A DNA stretch of 64,000 bases from NCBI RefSeq assembly GCF_028331445.1, contig NZ_JAQMHX010000009.1, forward strand, positions 1-64,000. The letters are read 5' to 3'. The translations under genes and the position numbers were made by a program. The stretch is from Candidatus Phyllobacterium onerii (GTDB taxonomy: Bacteria > Pseudomonadota > Alphaproteobacteria > Rhizobiales > Rhizobiaceae). The notes beneath the pieces were generated by a model. It worked only from the letters and a program-made list of their open reading frames with translations, ran no database searches and was not told the origin of the DNA. Below, piece by piece: positions 54,075 to 63,902 of this stretch (position 1 is its first letter; each line of letters starts with the position of its first letter).

Positions 54075-55673
54075 TCAAACTCCAAGCATCATCGTAATGT
54101 GATCGGCAAGGCGCAAGGTCAGGGCGACGATCGTCAGCGTCGGCATATCATTGCCGCATGTCGGGAAGACCGAACTGCCGGCGACGTGCAAATTGTGCAT
54201 ACCATAGACTTTGCAATTCTGATCCACCACGCCAAGACGCGGGTCCACGTGCATGCGCGTCGTGCCCATATGATGATTGCAACCTATGATGGGATGCTGC
54301 TGTCCTTCGTCCTCCTGCTCCATATCGACACGCGCCATACCTGAACCTTCGAGCTGCTGCTTCATCAATCCCAGCATCCGCCGGTGCGTGCGTTTCTCGA
54401 GATCGCCCACCCGCCAGTTCAGTTCCGCCCGGTTCAGTCCGAGACTGTCGCGTTGCCGGGAGAGTGTGACACGGCTCTCGCGGTCCGGAACCGGTTCGAC
54501 AACACTCTCGATCTGGAAATGATCCGATTTCGCCGCAAGCTTCAGCCTGCGATAGATCAAGGACGCCATCAGGTTGGGACTGCCACGCGCTACAGTGGCG
54601 AAGGTTCGCAGCTTGATGTCCCGGTAGTTTCTCCGTTGAATTGCACTGTAGAGTTCATGAAAGCGTTCGGTCACGTCGCTGTTTTCGCCTGCCCGGCACG
54701 CGCGGAAATAAGTTCGGCACTGGACCAGCTTTTCCTCCCGCTGCACGTGCTCGGCAAGACCGAAATGGGCGCTGGCGCTGGTGCCATCCACGGCAAGCTC
54801 GGGATTGTGATACGTGTGACGCGCATCGTAAAAACGGAACGCCGCCGCGGTGCTGGACGGCATCACCTGCCCTTGGCGGATGCGCGGGTGTTCCATGAAA
54901 TAACGGCCCACCACATCGTGCTCGTTGCCAAGCCCAGCCGGCGCCACCTTGTTCGAAAGAAGCATGAGCCGGGCGTTCTCGACACCGCCTGCAGCCAGGA
55001 TAGTCCGCTTTGCCCGGACGAAAAACGGCTTCTGCGCTGACGACACAACGTGGACACCCGTCACAACGGAAGCATCATCATTGGTGGCGATCTCGGTTAC
55101 GTTGGCGTTGAGAAGCACCTTGGTCGTCCTGGCAGCGGCCAAAGAAGCGCGGTAGTCGCGTCCAAACCGCGTCGGAGGGCTGAACTTGCTGACGATCGTC
55201 TCGAGCGATCCATCGTTCAACTCCAGTAACTGAACCTGTTTGGGAGAAAGCTGCTCGCGCCAGAACTGCGGTTCAAAACTATGGTCATTGACCTTAACGA
55301 GATCGTTCGCACGGTGATAGTAGCGTTCCACTTCGGTGAGATCGATTGGCCAGCCGCTGTTTGGAACCCAATCCCTTCGCTCGAAATCGATGTCTATGAA
55401 GGGCCGTATCCATCCGCCCCAGCAATTGGAGCTGCCGCCCAGTTGCCGCGTCCTGGTGGCGTGAAGATCATAGTCAAGACCAACATTTTCGCTGCGATAG
55501 AGCGCTTGCGACTGAGCGTTGAACTTGAGTCCGCCGCCTTCAAGGACGCATGTTTCTATGCCGCGCCGCGCAAATTCCAAAGCAAGCGTTATACCTGCCA
55601 CCCCGCCGCCGATAATGCAGATTTCCGTATGGAGTACAGATCCGCATGGAAGTTCTCTCGCATCGATAAACAT
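54075..55673 (-). CDS. GMC family FAD-dependent oxidoreductase
   Basis: A 532-residue flavoenzyme. The FAD dinucleotide motif CIIGGGVAGITLALE lies near residues 19-33; NCWGG near 83 is family typical; the C-terminal CNHHMGTTRM (His active site) and PTCGNDMPTLTIVALTLRLADH close the FAD fold. No signal peptide is seen. GMC enzymes oxidise alcohols or sugars; the substrate is unknown. Convergent with the small lipoprotein gene and divergent from the heme sensor operon. Confidence 0.9.
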   Translation of the reverse strand: MFIDARELPCGSVLHTEICIIGGGVAGITLALEFARRGIETCVLEGGGLKFNAQSQALYRSENVGLDYDLHATRTRQLGGSSNCWGGWIRPFIDIDFERRDWVPNSGWPIDLTEVERYYHRANDLVKVNDHSFEPQFWREQLSPKQVQLLELNDGSLETIVSKFSPPTRFGRDYRASLAAARTTKVLLNANVTEIATNDDASVVTGVHVVSSAQKPFFVRAKRTILAAGGVENARLMLLSNKVAPAGLGNEHDVVGRYFMEHPRIRQGQVMPSSTAAAFRFYDARHTYHNPELAVDGTSASAHFGLAEHVQREEKLVQCRTYFRACRAGENSDVTERFHELYSAIQRRNYRDIKLRTFATVARGSPNLMASLIYRRLKLAAKSDHFQIESVVEPVPDRESRVTLSRQRDSLGLNRAELNWRVGDLEKRTHRRMLGLMKQQLEGSGMARVDMEQEDEGQQHPIIGCNHHMGTTRMHVDPRLGVVDQNCKVYGMHNLHVAGSSVFPTCGNDMPTLTIVALTLRLADHITMMLGV

Positions 55674-55979
55674 ACGCTTACAAGGCCCCCGTTACTCCTG
55701 GAGTACTCCTGTAATTATACCGTTAGAATTAGCCGGAGAAAAATGCACCACGGCGGGTGAAAGCCGTAGTCTCTTTGGTGGATACCCCCGTCCTTTGATT
55801 GCTTTTCTATGCTCCAAAGGTGGCGCAACCACGCACAGCCACGTCTGAACCACGTCACGGAATCGAGAACCGTTTGCCAGTTCGAATAGTGCTGCAAGGG
55901 ACACCCCAATGGGGCGCTTTTGAATCTTTCCAGCGTCTGTTACACTCTTCCCATAATCAATAAAATATGGGGAACCACC
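55674..55979. promoter_or_regulatory. Divergent region with palindrome GGAGTACTCC
   Basis: 306 bp between divergent GMC oxidoreductase and the DUF3365 gene; no gene is supported. A perfect palindrome GGAGTACTCC (55700-55709), with ACTCC repeated just before it, lies 27 bp upstream of the GMC start and is a candidate operator. Confidence 0.45.
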
Positions 55980-56723
55980 ATGCATCGCGGTCTGAGGTGC
56001 GGAGTTTTTCTAGCAGGGGTTGTATTTTGCGCTTTTGCAGGTGCGGTCGCCGCGGACGACAGCAATGACATCGCGACGGGAGAGAGGCTCGCGGCGTTCC
56101 TGCGTGCTGGTCGCACAGTGATTTCCGGCCACCAAAAACTGATCAACGACGCATCGATAGGCGACAAGCATCTGACGGGGCAACGTGTTGCTGACGAGAC
56201 GCTTGAAATCTTCGCCAAGGGAAAACCTGCGCCAGAAGACAGTTTCGATGCGGACGACAAAAAGCTTTTTGATGCCCAGGTCGCTGCCTTGCGCGAAGTC
56301 GTCGATGAGCATCAGAAGATGATCGATGTAGAGGGCGTGGGTTTCAAAGGCTTTATCCCCGCCACGTTTGCCCGCCTCGTCAATGAACGCTTCGGGGAAA
56401 AAGTCGGAGATCAGGCAAAGATGAAGGTGACGGCTCCAAAGGAACTGGTGCGCAATCGCAAGGCCCTGCCCGACCAGTGGGAGCAGCAGGTCATCGAACA
56501 GAAATTCATGTCCGCCGATTGGCCAAAAGGCAAACCCTTCGTCGAAGAGGTTCCCATGAACGGCCGTCCTGCGTTTCGCATGCTCATTCCCGAATATTAT
56601 TCCGCTTCGTGCCTCAGTTGCCACGGAACACCCAAGGGGGAGATGGATATCTCCGGCTATCCGAAAGAAGGCGGCGCAGAGGGCGATCTGGGCGGTGCAA
56701 TGAGCATCACACTGTTCAAATGA
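55980..56723 (+). CDS. Periplasmic c-heme DUF3365 (Tll0287-like) sensor protein
   Basis: A 247-residue protein with a signal peptide ([20 protein letters not shown], cleavage near 26). The domain resembles DUF3365/Tll0287, a PAS-like heme-binding fold. CLSCH at residues 211-215 is a c-type heme attachment motif. Family members are redox or gas sensors. It overlaps the hybrid kinase gene by 4 bp (ATGA), so it is probably that kinase's periplasmic input partner. GGGGA precedes the ATG. Confidence 0.85.
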   Translation: MHRGLRCGVFLAGVVFCAFAGAVAADDSNDIATGERLAAFLRAGRTVISGHQKLINDASIGDKHLTGQRVADETLEIFAKGKPAPEDSFDADDKKLFDAQVAALREVVDEHQKMIDVEGVGFKGFIPATFARLVNERFGEKVGDQAKMKVTAPKELVRNRKALPDQWEQQVIEQKFMSADWPKGKPFVEEVPMNGRPAFRMLIPEYYSASCLSCHGTPKGEMDISGYPKEGGAEGDLGGAMSITLFK

Positions 56724-59434
56724 GCGCTTTCAATGCCATTCGGTCCCGCATCGGCCGGCTCCTGGAACGGAAGATACCACTGCGCCTCGCCTGCCTTTCG
56801 GCGGCCCTGTTGGGCGCGCTTCTTCTCAGCGTCGCCTTCATGGCCCATGACCTTCTCGACAATCAACGGCGTGTGCAGGTGGCAAACGCGCGTTTTCACA
56901 TGTTCAGCGAGGCCGCCAAGGCACACAGGCATTTTGGTGAGATGCGCTATTGGCTGACCGATCTGTCCGTGAGCCTGCTGACGCTGTCGGAGCGTCGCGC
57001 CGAAACCGCAAGAACTGCCCTCGACGCGGATTTGGCACGTATCAGGGAGTTTGCTCCCGACGCCGCCGATATGATTCAGAAGGGGGCAAAGTCCTATTAC
57101 GATCAGGCAATGGAAGCTGTCGATGCCTACACCAACGACAACCGCGTCGTCGGCAATACCCGGCTGGCGGCAGCAAGAAATTATAGTGACGAAATAGACG
57201 GCGTCCTGACGGCGCTTGAAACACGCCTCGAAACTGAAGCCGATGGTGCGCGCGATATGGCCGTCACAACGATGCGCAACACATTTCACCGCGCAATGAT
57301 TGCAGTCAGCGCGATCACAATCCTTGGCGCGATCATGACGTGGCTGGTGCTTCGGTCCATCCTTGTACCACTGGGGCGCGTCGATAGAGCCATGGCGCAG
57401 CTCACCGAGGGACGCGAGGATGTCGAGCTGCCTCCCGAGGGTCGCGACGAATTTGGCCGGCTCGCGACGACATTGCGTCTGTTGCGCGACGGGCAGGCAG
57501 AGCGGCGTGTGCTTGAAGCCGCTGCAGAGCACCAGCGCAACACTGTCCGGACCGCAATCGAAACCATTCCCGATGGCTTTGCCTTGTTCGACGCCGATGA
57601 CAAGCTTGTCCTCGTGAACCAGCGCTATCTGGAGATTTTCCCCGAGACAGCGGACCTTATGACACCCGGAACCAGCTTCGAAGAAATCATGCGCGCGCAA
57701 GCGGAGCGTGGCCGGACCGAAATAGATCGTGCCGAGCGGGAGGCTTGGCTCAAGGAGGCAATGCGCCGCCAGCGGGACCCGCAGGGTACAATGGAACGAC
57801 AGTTTGCCAACGGCACCTGGATACGCGTTGCCAAGCGCAAGACGCCGGAAGGCGGTACGGTCGCGGTCTATACCGATATCACTGATCTGAAGCACCGTCA
57901 GACGGAGCTTGAGGAAGCAAGGCGCGGCGCGGAAGTCGCCAGCCAGGAAAAGAGCCGTTTCCTCGCCTCGATGAGCCACGAACTGCGCACGCCGCTCAAT
58001 GCGATCATTGGCTATAGCGAAATGTTGATGGAGGATGCCAGCGATTGGGATAAGCCCGGCTTTGTCGCCGATCTCGGCAAGATCATGGGATCGGGCCGTC
58101 ACCTTCTCGCATTGATCAATGATGTGCTCGATCTTTCGAAGATCGAGGCGGGCAAGATGGAGCTCTATATCGAGCCTGTCAGCCTGAAACAGCTCCTGGT
58201 CGATGTCGAAAGCACCGTTGCTCCGCTGATCGCCAAAAAAGGCAATCGCCTGACGGTAACCGTATCGGTCGAGCCCGACGAAATCGAAACAGACAAGACC
58301 AAGCTGCGTCAAAACCTTTTCAATCTGCTCTCGAATGCCGCCAAATTTACCGAGAACGATGAGATCCGGCTGTCGGTCCGGCGCTATCAGGACGACGACA
58401 GAGGCGATCTGGTGGAATTCGCTGTCAGCGACAATGGTATCGGTATGACAAAGGAGCAACAGGCAAAGCTCTTCCAGGCGTTCGTACAGGTCGACGCATC
58501 CACCACGCGCAATTATGGCGGAACCGGCCTTGGTCTGGCGATCACCCAGCACTTCATCAAGATGATGGGCGGTGCGATCGAGGTGGAAAGCAAATTCGGC
58601 GAGGGCTCGACCTTCCGGTTCACAATACCGGCAAACGGCACCCTGCCCCTCGCTGAGGAAACCGCTCCGCAGGCGGAGCTGCCTGATAACGCGCGGCGCG
58701 GAACTGTTCTCGTCATCGACGACGAAGCGCGGGCGCGCAAGTTCATTTCTGACACTGTTCGCAGCGCGGGCTTCAACGTCATCGAAGCCGCCGGCGGCGA
58801 AGAGGGCATGGCCAAGATGCGCAAATCGCGCCCGGACGCGATCATTCTGGATGTTATCATGCCCGGTCAGGACGGCTGGTCGGTGCTGCGCGAGATCAAG
58901 TCGGACAAGGCGCTGCGCGATATCCCTGTAATCCTTGCAACCGTCGTCGCGGATCGGGAGATGGGGTTGGCCTTCGGTGCTGCGGGCCATCTGGTCAAGC
59001 CCATCGATCCGCGTCAACTCGTTGAAATGTTGAACGCTGTCGCGGGCGCCGGGCAGCATGACGTGCTCATTGTAGACGATGACCCGGCAACGCGGGAACT
59101 TTTTCGGCGGGTCCTCGTTCGTGAAGGCTGGCGGGTTCGCGAGGCCATCGATGGCCAGCGTGGGCTTGCGGAGCTTGAGGCAGGACGCCCCACGGTCATG
59201 GTCCTCGATTTGATGATGCCCAACATGGACGGTTTCGCGCTGCTTCGGGCTATTCAGGACCGGTCTGACCTCGTCGATATTCCCGTCGTCGTCGTCACAT
59301 CGAAGGACCTTACTCGCGATGAACTGAATTGGCTCAATACGCGTGCGAGTGAAGTCGTCAGAAAGGGAACGAAAGGCCGCGCCGACCTGATCGCAGCCTT
59401 GAAGCGGCACGTGCCGCTCAGTGAAGATGCTTGA
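56720..59434 (+). CDS. Hybrid sensor histidine kinase with two receivers
   Basis: A 904-residue inner-membrane kinase. Segments: membrane helix about 22-44, periplasmic loop 45-192, second helix 193-214, HAMP 210-265, PAS 275-395, HisKA with phospho-acceptor His 420 ([10 protein letters not shown]), HATPase about 525-650 (NAAKFT, DNGIGM, GTGLGL), receiver 1 about 660-775 (Asp 711), receiver 2 about 780-900 (Asp 830). It can send phosphate to its own receivers and to later proteins. Start ATG 56720 overlaps the sensor gene. 11 bp separate it from the next gene. Confidence 0.95.
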   Translation: MSAFNAIRSRIGRLLERKIPLRLACLSAALLGALLLSVAFMAHDLLDNQRRVQVANARFHMFSEAAKAHRHFGEMRYWLTDLSVSLLTLSERRAETARTALDADLARIREFAPDAADMIQKGAKSYYDQAMEAVDAYTNDNRVVGNTRLAAARNYSDEIDGVLTALETRLETEADGARDMAVTTMRNTFHRAMIAVSAITILGAIMTWLVLRSILVPLGRVDRAMAQLTEGREDVELPPEGRDEFGRLATTLRLLRDGQAERRVLEAAAEHQRNTVRTAIETIPDGFALFDADDKLVLVNQRYLEIFPETADLMTPGTSFEEIMRAQAERGRTEIDRAEREAWLKEAMRRQRDPQGTMERQFANGTWIRVAKRKTPEGGTVAVYTDITDLKHRQTELEEARRGAEVASQEKSRFLASMSHELRTPLNAIIGYSEMLMEDASDWDKPGFVADLGKIMGSGRHLLALINDVLDLSKIEAGKMELYIEPVSLKQLLVDVESTVAPLIAKKGNRLTVTVSVEPDEIETDKTKLRQNLFNLLSNAAKFTENDEIRLSVRRYQDDDRGDLVEFAVSDNGIGMTKEQQAKLFQAFVQVDASTTRNYGGTGLGLAITQHFIKMMGGAIEVESKFGEGSTFRFTIPANGTLPLAEETAPQAELPDNARRGTVLVIDDEARARKFISDTVRSAGFNVIEAAGGEEGMAKMRKSRPDAIILDVIMPGQDGWSVLREIKSDKALRDIPVILATVVADREMGLAFGAAGHLVKPIDPRQLVEMLNAVAGAGQHDVLIVDDDPATRELFRRVLVREGWRVREAIDGQRGLAELEAGRPTVMVLDLMMPNMDGFALLRAIQDRSDLVDIPVVVVTSKDLTRDELNWLNTRASEVVRKGTKGRADLIAALKRHVPLSEDA

Positions 59435-59445
59435 GGAGCTGGAAT

Positions 59446-59811
59446 ATGGTCAAGATTCTTCTCGTCGAAGACAATGAGATGAACCGCGACATGCTTTCGC
59501 GCCGGTTGGAGCGGCGGGGATATGAGGTGATCATCGCAACCGATGGCCTTGCCGGCGTCGAAGCCGCGGTGAGCAACAAGCCTGATCTTGTTCTTATGGA
59601 CATGAGCCTGCCGGTCATCGACGGCTGGGAAGCTACGCGGCGGATCAAGGGAAATCCCGTCACGGCCGCCATTCCTGTTATCGCCCTCACCGCCCATGCC
59701 ATGGCCGGGGACCGGGAAAAGGCCATGGAAGCCGGATGCGATGACTACGATACCAAACCAATTGAACTACCGGCGCTCCTCGACAAGATCGCCCGTCTGA
59801 CCGGAGGTTGA
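59446..59811 (+). CDS. DivK-like single-domain response regulator
   Basis: A 121-residue receiver-only protein with full catalytic set: Glu 8/Asp 9 (LLVEDNEMNRDML), Asp 52 (DLVLMDMSLPVIDGWEA) and Lys in DTKPIELPALLDKI. It resembles DivK and the receivers in multi-step phosphorelays. It has no output domain, so it must act by protein contact, probably with the following cyclase. GGAGCTGGAAT precedes ATG 59446. It lies 6 bp before the cyclase gene. Confidence 0.9.
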   Translation: MVKILLVEDNEMNRDMLSRRLERRGYEVIIATDGLAGVEAAVSNKPDLVLMDMSLPVIDGWEATRRIKGNPVTAAIPVIALTAHAMAGDREKAMEAGCDDYDTKPIELPALLDKIARLTGG

Positions 59812-59817
59812 GCGCCG

Positions 59818-61368
59818 GTGTCCGTTCCCAATGACATCGGCCGCCGCGCCTATATTGCCCGCCTTGTGCAGAAGATCGCCGATCCCGCACAGGCTATCCT
59901 TGGTTATCAGGAACTGGTGATCGAAGCGGTATTGGAAAACGGGCCCGCCGAAGCACTGCCCGATCTCGAGAAGGTGCTTGGCGCTGCTCGCGACCTGAAC
60001 TTGCTTATCAAGCGGCTTTTGGAGATGGAAGCGTCGCAAACTGCCGGAATATTCACCGTCGATAGTGAATTGCGGCACGATTTGCGAACGCCGATGAACG
60101 CCATTCTCGGCTATTCGGAAATGGTCCTGGAGGATTTCTCGGATGTTCTCGCCGCAAGCATCGTTGATGATATTGCGAAGATCATCGAGGAAAGCCGGTT
60201 TTTGCTGGAGCAGATCGATGGAAGGCTCGATGTTTTCTCCGATGATCCCGATGAAAAGCCGACAGACCATATTGACGTCACCATAGCAGCCGATCTCGCG
60301 CGGACCATTGCCGCCCGCGTGGCTCCCTCGTCGGACGAAACGGGCCGTATCCTCGTCGTTGACGACACCGCCTCTAACCGCGATCTTCTGAACCGGCGCC
60401 TCACGCGCGACGGCCATCTCGTCACTGTCGCCAGTTCCGGCGAAGAAGCGCTGCGCATCCTGGAGACGCAGGAATTCGATTTGGCCCTGGCCGATATCCT
60501 GATGCCCGACATGAACGGCATTGAACTCCTCAGCCGGCTCAAATCGCACGAACGCCTGCGCGAGATACCCGTCATCATGATTTCGGGCCTGAAAGACGAT
60601 GACGCCATTATCCGTTGCATAGAGGCAGGAGCCGAGGATTATCTGCACAAGCCGATCGATCCGGTGCTGTTGCGCGCACGCATAACCGCCTGTCTTGAAC
60701 GCAGCCGTTGGCGCGAGCGCGAAAGGCGCTATCTGGCGCAGATCGAATTCGAGAAGGAGCGCGCCGATACGCTCCTTGACGCAATTTTGCCGAGACAGGT
60801 GGTGAAGCGGCTCGCCGACGGGGAAAAAGTGATCGCCGATCGCATCGATATGGCGACGATCGTCTTCGCAGATATCGTCAATTTCACGGAATTCGCGGCG
60901 CGCACCCCACCTATCACACTGGTTCAGAGACTTGGAGAGCTGTTTTCGCGCTTCGACGAATTGGCGGATCAGCACGGTATCGAGAAGATCAAGACCATCG
61001 GTGACGCCTATATGGCGGCGGCCGGGTTGCCCGACCCGCGTCCGGACCATGCCCAGGCAGCCGTGGCGTTTGCAAGGGCCATGCTGGCCGAGACGTACCA
61101 GATGACAGGTGAGCGTCGGCTCAGCCTGCGAATTGGAATAAACTCCGGCCCTGTAATCGCCGGTCTGATTGGTCGAAAACGCTTTGTCTACGATGTCTGG
61201 GGACACACGGTGAACGTTGCCAGCCGCATGGAATCCTGCGGGACGCCGGGACGTATCCAGATCTCTCAAAGCACTTTCGACGCGCTCGGCCCGGACTTCG
61301 GCGAGTGCCATCGGGAGATCCGGGATATTCATGGGATTGGCAAGTATCCGACGTACCTGCTTTTATGA
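59818..61368 (+). CDS. Response-regulator adenylate cyclase with tandem DHp-like segments
   Basis: A 516-residue protein. Two DHp-like helical pairs lie at about 14-70 (ADPAQAILGYQEL) and 83-140 (RHDLRTPMNAILGYSEM, His 87); no ATPase domain follows. A receiver (about 170-290, ADILMPDMNG) leads to a class III cyclase (about 320-500). Metal Asp are in FADIVNFT and GDAYM. Lys in KIKTIGDAYM and Asp in YDVWGHTVNVASRM fit ATP rather than GTP. It should make cAMP. GTG start with GGAGG upstream. Confidence 0.9.
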   Translation: MSVPNDIGRRAYIARLVQKIADPAQAILGYQELVIEAVLENGPAEALPDLEKVLGAARDLNLLIKRLLEMEASQTAGIFTVDSELRHDLRTPMNAILGYSEMVLEDFSDVLAASIVDDIAKIIEESRFLLEQIDGRLDVFSDDPDEKPTDHIDVTIAADLARTIAARVAPSSDETGRILVVDDTASNRDLLNRRLTRDGHLVTVASSGEEALRILETQEFDLALADILMPDMNGIELLSRLKSHERLREIPVIMISGLKDDDAIIRCIEAGAEDYLHKPIDPVLLRARITACLERSRWRERERRYLAQIEFEKERADTLLDAILPRQVVKRLADGEKVIADRIDMATIVFADIVNFTEFAARTPPITLVQRLGELFSRFDELADQHGIEKIKTIGDAYMAAAGLPDPRPDHAQAAVAFARAMLAETYQMTGERRLSLRIGINSGPVIAGLIGRKRFVYDVWGHTVNVASRMESCGTPGRIQISQSTFDALGPDFGECHREIRDIHGIGKYPTYLLL

Positions 61369-61392
61369 TCTGGCCATCGTCTTGCCCAACAT

Positions 61393-62289
61393 CTACTCCG
61401 CCAAGGCCACCCTCAGCCTAGGCACGGCGAAATCCATAAACGCCCGCAGTTTCAGCGGCATCAACCCCTGTCCTACGTAGATCAGGCTCACCGGCCACGG
61501 CTCCGGTTCGAAGGTCTCGAGCACGATCTGCAATTCGCCTGCCGCCAGAGCGCGGGTGGCCTGGTAGGACAGAAGTCGCGTCACGCCGAGACCCGCAACC
61601 GCCGCATCGATTGCCGCGTCGGCTGTGCTGACGCTCAGTCGGGAGTGGACCGGCACGGTGACCTCCTTCCTACCATCCATGAAAGTCCAGCTTCGTGGCG
61701 AATTCAGTCCCTCGAACGTGATGCACTCATGGCCAACAAGACCCTCGGGGCGCTCGGGCACACCACGTTGCGCAAGATAGGCCGGGCTCGCATAGGCCGC
61801 ACGGCGGATCCAGCCGACCCTGGTCGCGACAAGATTGCTGTCCGGCAGATTGCCAATGCGCAGTGCGAGATCGATATGGTCTTCCACCAGATTGACCTGA
61901 CGGTCGCTGAGACTGAGCCTCAAATTGATTTCCGGATAAATCTTGAGGAATTCGATCACGACGGGAAGCACGTGAAGCCGGCCAAATACCACCGGCGCGC
62001 TCATTGCCAGATCACCCCTCGGCGTTGTGTATTCGCCCGCTGCAGTGCGTTCCGCCTCATCGACCTGCTCCAGAATGGCCTTGCTCGCCTCGACATAGGC
62101 GCGGCCTGCATCGGTCAGCGAGACATGGCGGCTCGAACGGATAAGCAAACGCGTCTTCAGATGCGCCTCAAGGTCGGAGATTTTGCGACTGACCGTGGCA
62201 AGCGGAATCCCAAGGCGGCGCGAAGCGGCGGATAGGCTTTCTGCCTCTATAACAGCAAGAAGCACGGCCATTGCATCCAGACGATCCAT
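61393..62289 (-). CDS. LysR family transcriptional regulator
   Basis: A 298-residue regulator: winged helix-turn-helix at about 1-60 (MAVLLAVIEAESLSAASRRLGI) and a periplasmic-binding-type effector domain (about 90-290). It is divergent from the flavin-type gene at 62402, so it probably controls that gene. The effector is unknown. It is convergent with the cyclase gene (24 bp). Confidence 0.93.
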   Translation of the reverse strand: MDRLDAMAVLLAVIEAESLSAASRRLGIPLATVSRKISDLEAHLKTRLLIRSSRHVSLTDAGRAYVEASKAILEQVDEAERTAAGEYTTPRGDLAMSAPVVFGRLHVLPVVIEFLKIYPEINLRLSLSDRQVNLVEDHIDLALRIGNLPDSNLVATRVGWIRRAAYASPAYLAQRGVPERPEGLVGHECITFEGLNSPRSWTFMDGRKEVTVPVHSRLSVSTADAAIDAAVAGLGVTRLLSYQATRALAAGELQIVLETFEPEPWPVSLIYVGQGLMPLKLRAFMDFAVPRLRVALAE

Positions 62290-62401
62290 TCAAACCTTCC
62301 ACTTTTCGGAATGAAAACTCCAATAACCGATGTCTACAGCAATTTCATGGAAGAAACTATGTTACGCGTTCACGTATCTGAATCCCTCCGAGGAGTTGGT
62401 C

Positions 62402-63022
62402 ATGTCATCCGGACACGCCTTTTCCAGCGACGTCGCTTTCACGCCGACCGTCAAAGCGATCCAGACCCGCAAGGGGTCTCGCCATGGCTATGAGAGCATG
62501 GAGCAGCGTGGCTCGTGGCAAACGCGTATTACGCCAGACCTGGCGGATTTCATCCGCAACCAGACCAGTATTTTCTTCGGCACCGCGAATGACGAGGGTC
62601 AGCCTTATATTCAGCACCGCGGCGGCCCGCCCGGCTTTCTGCGCGTCATCGACGATACGACCATCGCGTTCGCGGATTTTGCCGGCAATCGGCAGTACAT
62701 AACCTCCGGTAATCTCGCGGATAACTCCAAGGCGTTCCTGTTTCTCATCGACTACCGCAATCGCCAGCGGGTGAAACTATGGGGCGAAGCGCGAACTGTC
62801 GAAGACGACCCAGATCTCATGCAAAAACTGATGCCGGAGGGCTATCGCGCACGGCCTGAGCAAACGATCTTGTTCACAGTTACTGCGTGGGACATGAACT
62901 GCCCGCAGCACATTCCCATGCGTTTCGAGGCCAGCGACGTGGCCGCATTGTTGGCCGAGCGCGACGAGCGTATCAAGGCGCTCGAAGCGGAACTCGCCCG
63001 CTTGCGGAACCCGGCGCTCTAA
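62402..63022 (+). CDS. Pyridoxamine 5'-phosphate oxidase-family flavoprotein
   Basis: A 206-residue protein with a split-barrel flavin fold; ADFIRNQTSIFFGTANDEGQP and PPGFLRVIDDTTIAFADFAGNRQYITSGNL are family typical, with a helical tail after 165. Such proteins bind FMN or F420 and act in stress or detoxification. GAGGAG is well placed before ATG 62402. Divergent to the LysR gene (112 bp gap). Confidence 0.85.
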   Translation: MSSGHAFSSDVAFTPTVKAIQTRKGSRHGYESMEQRGSWQTRITPDLADFIRNQTSIFFGTANDEGQPYIQHRGGPPGFLRVIDDTTIAFADFAGNRQYITSGNLADNSKAFLFLIDYRNRQRVKLWGEARTVEDDPDLMQKLMPEGYRARPEQTILFTVTAWDMNCPQHIPMRFEASDVAALLAERDERIKALEAELARLRNPAL

Positions 63023-63032
63023 GGTTTGGGTC

Positions 63033-63293
63033 CTAGTTGTAAGACGCCGGATTACCCGTCTTCAAGCACTCGATCCGGCTTGCCAGGAGTGACGAGAATT
63101 GCGAATTCCCGACCCTCGAACCAATCTCGGCGATTTCGTCGAAGTCGACGTCGAGCAACAAGCCGCGTGCACTCAGCAAGGACATCACGCCTGTGACGAG
63201 CGTGCGTTCTACCGCATAGTCCATATTGAGTTGTGCTATTTCGTCTGACTGTTCTTTGAGAATGCTAAAAAGCTGCCCCAGTTTTTCGTTCAT
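63033..63293 (-). CDS. Small hypothetical protein
   Basis: An 86-residue acidic helical protein, with a Leu/Gln/Glu coil at the start (KLGQLFSILKEQSDEIAQLN) and one Cys. I do not recognise it. It is convergent with the flavoprotein gene, 10 bp apart. A real gene is supported by normal composition, though only moderately. Confidence 0.55.
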   Translation of the reverse strand: MNEKLGQLFSILKEQSDEIAQLNMDYAVERTLVTGVMSLLSARGLLLDVDFDEIAEIGSRVGNSQFSSLLASRIECLKTGNPASYN

Positions 63294-63430
63294 TATTCGG
63301 TGCCCACCACGTAACCCCTGCCTGAATCATTCCAAGATTCTTGACGGAAACGTAATAGACCGTAAGAGCTATTTTATCGTCAGTTTGCTAACCAATGTGA
63401 TTTAGGGCCTCGGGCGACGGGCCATTTTGT

Positions 63431-63706
63431 TCACAGTCCCGGGATCATGGTGCTGGCAATGCTTCCTTCGACATAGATATCCGCTTCCTTGGCTGCCTCG
63501 ATGAACATGGACCGCGCCATGTCGCCGGTCGCACTTCCGTCCATGGCTTCAAGACACGCCAGTTGTGCGAGACCATGCAGTCGTCCGCGTTTGCCGGGCC
63601 ATTCGTTCAAGAGAAATTCTGCAGCCTCCGCGACGGAGGCTATCGTGCGAAGCCTATCGGGAAAAAGCGACTCTACTGTTACAGATCTGAAGTGAACGTT
63701 TTCCAT
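63431..63706 (-). CDS. DUF982 family protein
   Basis: A 91-residue protein with the DUF982 pattern: VTVESLFPDRLRTIASVAEAAEFLLNEWPGKRG near 8-40, then LAQLACLEAMDGSATGDMARSMFIEAAKEADIYVE. The family is confined mostly to Rhizobiales and often multicopy; its role is unknown. I chose ATG 63706 (MENVHFRSV) over a longer start at 63832. Confidence 0.85.
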   Translation of the reverse strand: MENVHFRSVTVESLFPDRLRTIASVAEAAEFLLNEWPGKRGRLHGLAQLACLEAMDGSATGDMARSMFIEAAKEADIYVEGSIASTMIPGL

Positions 63707-63902
63707 GGTGCTAGAACGCAAGGGCTCAAATTTAGGTTCCCGTTTCAAAACTTGCATCCTTGTAGCTAGTTGAACTTCGCCGTGCATTGCCTGTTTACTT
63801 CGGCGACCATGTGCTACGTTCGCTGAAATCAAATTGGATACATTCGCCTGGTTCGCGCGGCGAATAGGCGAAGACCTTCAAATCACGACCAAGGGAGAAA
63901 CG

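Noticed and set aside
56657-59410. Open frame of 917 codons antisense to the hybrid kinase
   Set aside because: It mirrors the kinase codon pattern in a GC-rich gene, has no domain and no ribosome binding site; the kinase domains on the plus strand are complete.
59767-61332. Open frame of 521 codons antisense to the cyclase gene
   Set aside because: Same shadow effect; no recognisable protein features.
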